Origin: Apostichopus californicus
Taxonomy: Eukaryota > Echinodermata > Holothuroidea > Aspidochirotida > Stichopodidae
Length of the DNA: 30,288 bases
Assembly: GCA_020650975.1 (NCBI GenBank)
Contig: JAIPMN010017764.1
Span: 1 to 30,288, forward strand
Reading direction: 5' to 3'
The notes beneath the pieces were generated by a model, which saw only the letters and a list, made by a program, of their open reading frames with translations, was not told where the DNA came from and did no database searches. Shown here piece after piece: positions 22,946 through 30,288 of this stretch (position 1 is the stretch's first letter; the number at the start of each line of letters is the position of its first letter). The translations under genes and the position numbers were made by a program.

Positions 22946-23645
22946 CAGGGGCGTAGCGAGCGGGGGGTGTGGGGGGGTGTCACACCCCCTCAATAATTTG
23001 GTCGCTGTCGGCAAATTTTGAGTCTGTCGGCAAAAGGAGAAAAGGTGAAGAGAGCGGAAGGGGAAGAAAGAAGGAAAGCTGAATAGAGAAAAGGAGAACG
23101 GGAGCTTCTTTATCGGTTATTTCGATTTTCCAGTTATTCATCTGATAAACTCATTCACCAATCCAATCACCCGACGCCTGCAAGTTAAAAACCTCTCGGC
23201 AAATAACTGATAATGTCACGGCCGTCAATATAGCTACTGTATAGCCAGGCTCAGCTAGACGAGTGCCAGAATCGCCGGCAACTCAGTGAAAGAAATGGAA
23301 TTAAAGGCTTCCGTATAGGCCGCAGCCCACGAGTCGTGCTATCGTGTGACAACGTGTTGTATTATTAGTACCGGTATGCAATTTTTCTTCGTTATCCAAG
23401 TAGTTCTTCTTCTGCCGACTGCCATAAAAATAATATCGAAATGGAAATTCTACGGTGCCAAATTTGATTTAAAATATGCACCAGATTGCATCTAAGGACG
23501 TTTCAAAACTAAAAATTTTCCAATGGGGAGGGGGACACCCCCTCCCCTTAGACCCCTCCCCCATTTCAGTCACCACTTCCAGATCCGTCGGCAAATCAAA
23601 TTCTCCACACCCCCCCCCATCAAAAACCCCTTCGCTACGCCCCTG
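22946..23645. mobile_element. Non-autonomous hAT element, 700 bp
   Basis: Perfect 14-bp terminal inverted repeats CAGGGGCGTAGCGA (22946-22959 and, inverted, 23632-23645), flanked by a perfect 8-bp duplication CTTATCCA at 22938-22945 and 23646-23653. CAGGGGCGTAGC ends with 8-bp duplications are typical of the hAT superfamily. The interior has GTCGGCAAA at 23007, 23026 and 23587, and G-rich then C-rich tracts near the ends. No transposase frame is present, so it needed an enzyme from elsewhere. The intact target duplication points to a fairly recent insertion. Confidence 0.88.
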
Positions 23646-23653
23646 CTTATCCA

Positions 23654-24267
23654 TGATGACTTTAATCAAGTAGTGCAGTTGTAAATAACACATGTATAAA
23701 GGGAATATGCCAGACGTAAACGTGTGTACTAGTGAATCAAAATGGCTGTATATATTTCACTTATATACAGGTTATACATGATGCAATGACGCAGTAGACT
23801 ATACCTGGATCATACAAATAATTCCAACTTATGTTAGATTTGTTTCATGTACATATTCCCGCATATATCAGAATTTATATCAAATATAAGGCCCCCGAGA
23901 TAATCGTTACGCCGCTGAACTGAGAACAACAATGCTATTATTTTGAAATGGCAAATCAAGAAAAACGGAGAGAAGTGATTTTCCCTTTGACCTTCTTCCT
24001 GATTGTTGGATACAGTTGCCATAAAATTGATTGGTAGTCGTGTGTGCTAACTTTAAAATGTAAAACCCCTTAGCGAGGGCGCAATACTGAAACAAATTTG
24101 TGTCATGTTCTAAAAAGTGTCATCAAACAAAACAGATCAGAAATTTGGTCAGATATACAACACTGCAGTATCCTTAGTATGCATGTAGTTCATTACACTA
24201 CAGATAGTCATAGCAAGGCACCATAACTTTTTCGTATCATCACACCAGGCGCAACAAGAATTTATTT
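23654..24267. other. Intergenic DNA
   Basis: No gene or repeat recognised. Confidence 0.5.
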
Positions 24268-24384
24268 CTAGTTATGATAGCTTAATTTTCCTTCAAATGT
24301 GCCTATATTTACGATCCGCATAACTACTTCACTTCCGGATGTAACAAGTTCATAATCAATGAGATCACTTCTAACCTTACTCAC

Positions 24385-24462
24385 CGCCTCAGGCTCAGCC
24401 ATTGTGCATTGAACCAAAAAACTGAGTAGGCCGTTCTTCGTGTCAACAATGGTTAACGTCAT
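24385..24462 (-). CDS. Candidate first coding exon of an unidentified minus-strand gene
   Basis: On the minus strand an ATG at 24402-24400 has a good initiation context (ACAATGG), is followed by MAEPEA, and ends at a near-perfect donor GCG|GTGAGTAAG at 24385/24384. An in-frame upstream ATG at 24462 would add 20 residues. If the donor is not used, the frame runs on to a stop at 24268-24270, giving 64 codons. I recognise no family and no following exon, so this is a weak gene call based on signals alone. Confidence 0.25.
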
Positions 24463-24602
24463 GTTGTTGCAATTTTTGGTACTGAAAGTGACTAATCGTT
24501 TTGTGTCCTAGAAGCAAAATCAGTGTGGTGCTGAAGAACAGAACAGCTTGGAGTAGAAACGAGAGTTCTAGTCAAGACAGTGGGAAATTTTGGAAGCAAA
24601 AC
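24463..24602 (+). promoter_or_regulatory. Possible divergent promoter and non-coding first exon
   Basis: Plus-strand sequence up to a strong donor (AAAAC|GTAAGACTAAG at 24602/24603) could be a 5' UTR exon of the CUEDC1-like gene, whose first recognisable coding exon is at 29430. The candidate minus-strand exon starts about 60 bases to the left, so the two may share a promoter. This rests only on splice-like signals. Confidence 0.25.
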
Positions 24603-27600
24603 GTAAGACTAAGACTAGTAGTACACACGGCCCTTTCAATGCATAACCCTAGGTTAGGCCTAGCCTAATTAGGTCCTACAGGTTACACTTACAGTTACAA
24701 CTTGCAATAAGTTACATCACTTTAGGCTATTGTTAGGCTGATGCTTTGCCATAGTGATAACCTGTGGTATGCTAAGTAGGTTTAGGCCTATAAACTTAAG
24801 AGCAATAATGTTGGTACATAAATCCTTTTGCACTTTCTAACAAGTAACAATATTGTGTCCCTCGCTGGTAGTTTTTAAGTTGCGAGGTGGTGACCATCCG
24901 TACAAATATGACTTTTCTCAACTTCAAAACAGTTAACAATAGCTTTGTAGTTGTAAAGTTGTAGGTCCAGTTACTGACCTACATATTACTATTACCAGCT
25001 ATGGCATTACTCCTAGTAACATTCTGCACAAGTTGTAGCTGACTGCACCAGCAACTCATACATTTCATGATTTGAACTATGAAAGTCTCAGAGCCTATTG
25101 GACTTATATATTCACACTATACACGCACCTGCTCCCTATGGAATTAATTACCATTATAGCTCAAATCTGCTTCTAGTGTACTATTCTTCAAGCAGCTTCA
25201 TATATAACTACATCGAATCCAGGCAAAGAAGGACCACACGTCCTTTGGGCGATTTGTTCGGACATCGATCAAGATCAAGAGCTGTCGTTGGTAAATAATG
25301 CTTATGACTCAATTTGGCAAATGGTCAACTCAACTGTATACATCACCAGCAACCTCAGTATATGCTATACAAGTTCACAAGTAAGTTAGCCTAGCCTACC
25401 TGGGACTCTCATGCAGCTAGTATGAGATTATGCAACTATTAGATTAGATTTCAAAGCATCATGAAAATCACTAATGGCCCAGGGGAAATTAATTTAGCTG
25501 CTAATTTCAGCCTGCTAACAGGCTGCTCAACTGTTTTAAAGTACTTCCCTTGAGTTTCTGCCTATCCTCATTAGTCCCAGATACTGTCCTGTGATACAAT
25601 AACAAAAAAGCAAATGATATTTGAAGTTTGAATGGAGTGACCATTATTTTTGTGTTATTGTGGGTCTAATATTTTCATAACTCTCCACACTTTTGCTAAA
25701 GTTTAAATTCTTTCAAATATGATGTATGGATGGGAATTGAACTTAGCACAGCATTTTATTTCTTCTGCTAGGTTTGCTCTCTAATTTCACTACATAAGCT
25801 GTAAAATGCATGAACATACTGTAATGCAGTATTTGAACTGTATCAGTAAAACTTTGAAAGTGGAAATGACTTTCACGAAGCAATACAATAAAATAGCAGT
25901 TGCATGGAAATACAGCAGCCACTGACATGACATCCAAATTTGGGACACCTCCAGAGGTATACAGGAGACAGTTGTCACTGGGCCCCTATCCCATAATCGA
26001 CCCATAGGTCGCGGACTTCGAACTTCCCTAACCCTCACCCCTCAGGACTCAAATCAACTACTTTAAGAAGACAATACCTCATGGTTGCTAGTCATGAACC
26101 ATGTGTCAAAGCATGTGGTAAACCCATCCGTTTACATATCCCTCAACTAAATAATAGGAATAAATAGGTACAATTTCAATACAGTACAAGCCAAGTGAAG
26201 CTGGAAAGATTGCACTAACCCAACAAAATTGGATTTATTTGGACAGTTGTAAATGGATATGATTACAACATGTGTTCATGAACAAAGACCATATACAGTT
26301 ACAAACTTAAAAGTCAGGTGTTAGAAATAGTTAGGCTAGTTGTTGGAGTTTGTAAATATTGAACATGGATCATATGTTTAGCAGTAGGTCATGCAGAATC
26401 AAGGACTGGAGTTTTGTCTGTGTCAGCTTTATACTTAGATCTGCTAGACTGTTACTTGTTTGTGCCAAGTGTAGTGATTGAAAGAATTATCACCAATGTT
26501 ATTATTCTTTTTAGAACTTTGTTATTGTAATTGTTATACTTACATTAAAGCAACGGATAGTATTCAAACTCATTTGAGGTCGACCAGGGGTTAAAACTCC
26601 TTTTGATTTGAAACTCATTTGAGCTCATTCAAGCGAATCCCTGACTCGTTCTACACGGAAAGCTTTATGTAGACTACAGGTGTCGTTATAAGTCCAGTAT
26701 GGCACCATTCTTGGTTTGGACACTGCCACAGGAATTGACCAGAGTGTCATCAAAACACGATAATAAAAAAAATTGTCAATGTGCCTGCTGATAACATATT
26801 GCAGAGATACAGTATGTAGAAATGAGTACACTTTGCCAGACTTTACATATCTTACTAACTGTGTGTCAAGTCTGTCAAGGACTTTACAGTTGGATTCTTT
26901 GAAAGGACCCAGTAAATGCCAATACCAAGGACCAACAGTTGTCCTTGGTGCCAGTTTACATAATTTATGGCCTTTGTCTCATAAATTCCAAGAATTCAAC
27001 TGAAATTTCAAACTAGCACTGCAACATGTCAACGTTTGACTAAAACGCAGTGTCGTTAAAGTTGATAACAGAATACTGACCCTAAAGGCAGCTTTTGTAG
27101 GCAGGGAATTGTGTGGGGGTGGAGGGGGATGTAAAGTCTTTGTTCTTTACAATACTGAAGCTCCTTAATATTACAATTCAGGCATGGTTGTGTTCATTTT
27201 ATGCACAATATACAGTACAGTACATAATGGGGTATAGTTTTCATAGCTGGTGTATTTATAGCACTTTAATAAGATTGTATTGTACTTTGAGTTTGTTTGT
27301 CTCCAAATGCGGTTTCCTTTAGTGGGTCGCGTCTGTCGTACCAGCACTTTAGTGTACAATAAATATACTGCATTAGTTAAACATTGTGGGAGTACAGTAG
27401 GCAGTAGAGTTCAATTGGTTGTGGGAACTTCCATATTTGATTTTTTATGTTGATTTATTTATAGAATTTACCTATAGGTCCAGAGGAATTTTGTGACACC
27501 TATATACTTGAGACAGCATTGACTAGCTTTAATTGCCATAATACAGTACTTAAATTGTTACATGGGATACAATTTACTGTACAGCATACTGTAGGTACCA

Positions 27601-28910
27601 ACATAGAATGTGTATACATGATATATACTAAGAATTAGTCTTGGGCATCTTTCAAACAGGCTGTTAATTTAATTAAGAATCTTCACTCTCCCTAGTGTAG
27701 CTGGTTATTGCTGGGCTGCTGGCTTTGTTTAAAACATTCTGTTCTTCTTTGGAGTTGGAGGAATGGAATGGAAATATGAAGCAGGAGAGGGAAGATGGCT
27801 ATAACATAATACTATAAAACTCAATGCCCAAAGAGGAGAATTTCAAACAAAGTACCAACTTCTAGTCATGAATCTCTTTCACTACTGTATACCTGTGTTA
27901 CATTATAAAAGTTGCAATTGACCATTGTTCAGTTAGTTGCTGTACTGTAGGTGGACAGGATCCTTTAGTCAAATCGGTGATCCTAGTCATGAATCATAAA
28001 TAAAACTAAGTTCCTTCGATCGCCGCGACTACTTTTGTTTAGGTTTCATTGATAGTCCAATTAGTGTTTAGCATAGCATATAGTTAACCAATGAGTTTTG
28101 TGACAATATTTTGGGGTGTTTTTTCTCGAAGGGCATTACCAAGATCATCCTGTCTTAAAGCTTTCTTATATTGAGCAGAATTTTGGAGTATTAGTTTGTG
28201 GTATTTAGAAAAGAAAATGTCAGAGGTTATAACTAATTCTAGGCCTATATATAGGCCATATTACAATCAGCCATATTGTATAAATACCTATATATAGCTG
28301 TTTAATGTTTAAATTATTTATACAAACTGGAAATAGACCACTGGACTTCAGCAGATTTAATTGAGTCCCGTTTTCGTGAGACAAAGGTCGTCTTTATACT
28401 GAGAAATCTTAAAGGGTTTGTTTTTAGACTTTGAGACTTGTACAGTACTGTAATTAAAACTGTCAGGGACACATGTATTGATCGATGACTCACATCTTCA
28501 AGGATAACTTAGGTAGAATTTAATTGTTGATTAAGTACAGTATGTCATTTAGTCATCCAGTTAAAGAGACAGGGAGGTCATCTTCACACCTGCTTTATAA
28601 TTTCAAGTTCACCTCTTTAAGCATGTTTAAATGTTTGGAGTGTTTCTTTTAACACAAATTTTTACTGTGCATTTTCAACATGTTGTGTAAAAATAGGACA
28701 GTTTGTTACGTGTAAGTTTGCAGGGTACAATGGAGGTTGTTAAATTAATTACGCACTGTATGTCTTTTCTTTAAGGCATTGCGACAGAAAGAATTTAGTT
28801 GCTGCAGTTTCAAAACCCCTAGCAGCAAGGCTGTATAAAATTCAAACACTAGAGATTCTCTCTGCAGACCGGCAGTGTCTAAGTGTGAAACTGCACAGCA
28901 TAAAAGATTA
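24603..28910. other. Non-coding DNA, probably CUEDC1 first intron
   Basis: No exon recognised in over 4 kb. It contains TAGGCCTA palindromes at 24655, 24783 and 28240, the 13-bp direct repeat AAACTCATTTGAG at 26566-26578 and 26611-26623, and the 16-bp palindrome GGCCTATATATAGGCC at 28242-28257. Confidence 0.45.
28242..28257. repeat. Perfect 16-bp palindrome
   Basis: GGCCTATATATAGGCC is its own reverse complement and includes most of a TAGGCCTA motif. Possibly a by-product of the motif enrichment. Confidence 0.7.
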
Positions 28911-29075
28911 CATCCTACCTAGCCTAGCTGCAGCTTCTTACCTCGCCTGGCTGCAGCCTCCTATCTAGCCTGGCTGCAGCATCCTACGTAGGCTGGCTGC
29001 AGCGTCCTACCTAGCCTGGCTAGCTGCAGCATCCTACCTAGTCTGTCTGCAGCATCTTACCTAGCCTGGCTGCAT
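28911..29075. repeat. Minisatellite, seven units of 23 bp
   Basis: Tandem units close to CATCCTACCTAGCCTGGCTGCAG. Six units are 23 bp and the fifth is 27 bp through a 4-base GCTA insertion. Units differ at a few positions only, so the array is well preserved. It ends about 350 bases before the CUEDC1-like coding exon. Confidence 0.92.
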
Positions 29076-29429
29076 CCCCATTAGTGTCCTCCATTTTACA
29101 CGGTGCCTAAAGAAAATGCACCTTATAAGCGTATCCAAGGTAATGACTGCATACAGTTAATTTTACAAACTAACTGCCATCACATGATTTGAGGTGACGA
29201 CTAGATAAAGAATTACTGTACTTTTCACCATTCTCAGTTCGGTATATGGTTGTAACTTGGATATTCCGCAGTCAGTGAGTTACCAAGCTGTTACTTATAA
29301 TAACCTGAGATACTTCATCTACATACTACACACAGGTATGTAGCTATTAGGACCATTTACTAGAGCCTTGAAGTGAATCTTTATAATGTTTTTGTGTTAC
29401 ATTTTATATGATTTCCTTCATCTTGCCAG

Positions 29430-29698
29430 ATTGTAACCAGCACCAAATATTTCTGCAAGGCCAGGTGGCACTGTCCTCTACGGCCATGTTCTTGAACGAA
29501 GTTGGGAAGCAGATGACTGCTTCGTCTTCGGAGCAGTCGTCACAGAGTCGTCACAAACGGAAAGGCAAGAAGAAGAAACATAGCACCGACGACAGCAATG
29601 TACAAGAGACCCCTACCCCTCCCCAGAGACACCTACACCCTCCCACACAGCGTCCCCATCGACAACTGGAATTTAATCAAGCCATGGAGGATTTTGCG
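29430..29698 (+). CDS. CUEDC1: CUEDC1-like exon with probable initiator ATG
   Basis: Acceptor CTTGCCAG ending at 29429, donor GCG|GTAAGA at 29698/29699, phase 0. From the ATG at 29486 it encodes 71 residues; bases 29430-29485 would then be 5' UTR. The lysine-rich patch could be a nuclear localisation signal, which is only a guess. Confidence 0.8.
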
Positions 29699-30288
29699 GT
29701 AAGATTGTAATTCTTATCCAAATATTAACCATTTTATATTGCACAAAGTATAAAGATTGCATAGGCCTACCTGTCACAATTGGAGTCATTGTGTTTGATG
29801 TGTTTCAATACTACAGTGAAGCTGGAGTTAACCTTATTGCATTAATCCACCAGATTCAGTCAGGTACAAACTAGTTCATTGTTCCCATATACTACCAAAT
29901 GTTTCGTTCTTGCCCAAAAAGGTGCATTTAGCTGTTAATTCTCAACATCATTTGATATCAATGACAATAATGTATGCCCCTCCCCACCCCCCTCCCCACC
30001 CCCTCCCATCACCCTTTCAATCCCCCTCCACCATTTTCCATACATGTACGAAACATACAAGTACAGTTGCTTTAAGTTGCTGAAAGGCTCGGCTATGAAT
30101 TCTTGGTTTTTTTCAAGTTCACGTTAATAACCTGTTCATACATTCATGGATCATTTGACTTTACTAAAATGTTTCTTTCCCTATTAGCACATGTTCCCTC
30201 GTCTAGACCGAGAGGTCATCGAATCTGTTTTGAGGTCAAATAACGGAGCTGTAGATATTACCATAGATCAACTTCTCGTTCTGGATCA
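29430..30288 (+). CDS. CUEDC1: CUEDC1-like CUE-domain protein, first coding exons (partial)
   Basis: A CUE domain binds ubiquitin, and CUEDC1 is a poorly characterised member with this domain near its N terminus. Exons 29430-29698 and 30188-30288 join in phase 0. The likely start is the ATG at 29486 (GCCATGT); the frame is open back to the acceptor, so an earlier start in another exon cannot be excluded. The first exon encodes a Ser/Gln-rich stretch, a basic patch (RHKRKGKKKKH), a Pro-rich stretch and LEFNQAMEDFA. The second reads HMFPRLDREVIESVLRSNNG then AVDITIDQLLVLD, with the family's MFP motif and the DQLL ending. LEFNQAM-DF followed by MFP matches human CUEDC1 closely. The gene continues beyond the window. 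Confidence 0.88.
29699..30187 (+). other. CUEDC1: CUEDC1-like intron with C-rich tract
   Basis: 489 bp, GTAAGA...TTAG. A C-rich tract with CCCCACC-type repeats runs from about 29977 to 30031. Confidence 0.75.
30188..30288 (+). CDS. CUEDC1: CUEDC1-like exon encoding the CUE domain (cut by window end)
   Basis: Acceptor CCCTATTAG ending at 30187. 33 codons plus two bases are visible. The MFP motif near the start and the helix ending DQLL are the ubiquitin-contacting landmarks of CUE domains. Confidence 0.88.

Noticed and set aside
23469..23693. Open frames on both strands at the right end of the hAT element
   Set aside because: They come from G-rich and C-rich terminal sequence of the element and encode no transposase motif.
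28911..29075. Tandem array considered as a CRISPR
   Set aside because: Units are contiguous with no unique spacers, and the host is an animal; it is a minisatellite.

Overview
This is a window of animal nuclear DNA, AT-rich, with short exons, long introns with GT-AG borders, and a dense background of transposon remnants. It has no bacterial features. Protein-level recognition gives three genes: the 3' end of a nicotinic acetylcholine receptor-type subunit (+), a complete RAD1 checkpoint-clamp gene (-), and the 5' coding part of a CUEDC1-like gene (+). An invertebrate deuterostome is the best guess. The palindrome TAGGCCTA is strongly over-represented, which I associate loosely with echinoderm-type genomes, but the taxon is an inference.

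Layout. 1-3190: intron or upstream DNA of the receptor gene, with no exon recognised. 3191-3387 and 5770-5985: its last two exons (end of the M3-M4 loop, M4 and a glycosylation-rich tail). The intron between them holds a hairpin insertion (3749-3793), a short insertion with 15-bp flanking repeats (4124-4185) and a hAT-like MITE (4649-4950). 5986-6339: a TTAA-flanked MITE whose target site contains the receptor stop codon. 6344-10768: receptor 3' flank and RAD1 3' flank, with homopolymer tracts and a 16-bp minisatellite. 10769-20390: RAD1 in eight coding exons on the minus strand, together 284 codons, with a decayed non-LTR retrotransposon end in intron 1. 20391-24480: RAD1 promoter side, a second copy of the TTAA MITE (21142-21505), and a 700-bp hAT-type element with a perfect 8-bp target duplication (22946-23645). 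24385-24602: a possible divergent promoter with a short minus-strand first exon and a plus-strand non-coding first exon. 24603-29429: probably the first CUEDC1 intron, with a 23-bp minisatellite. 29430-29698 and 30188-30288: CUEDC1-like exons, the second carrying the CUE domain and cut by the window edge.

The three genes have unrelated jobs (neurotransmitter-gated channel, DNA-damage signalling, ubiquitin binding) and I see no sign that they form a pathway. The most notable structures are the paired TTAA MITE, one copy of which sits exactly at the receptor stop codon, the clean hAT insertion, and the TAGGCCTA enrichment. I found no clearly new biological system.
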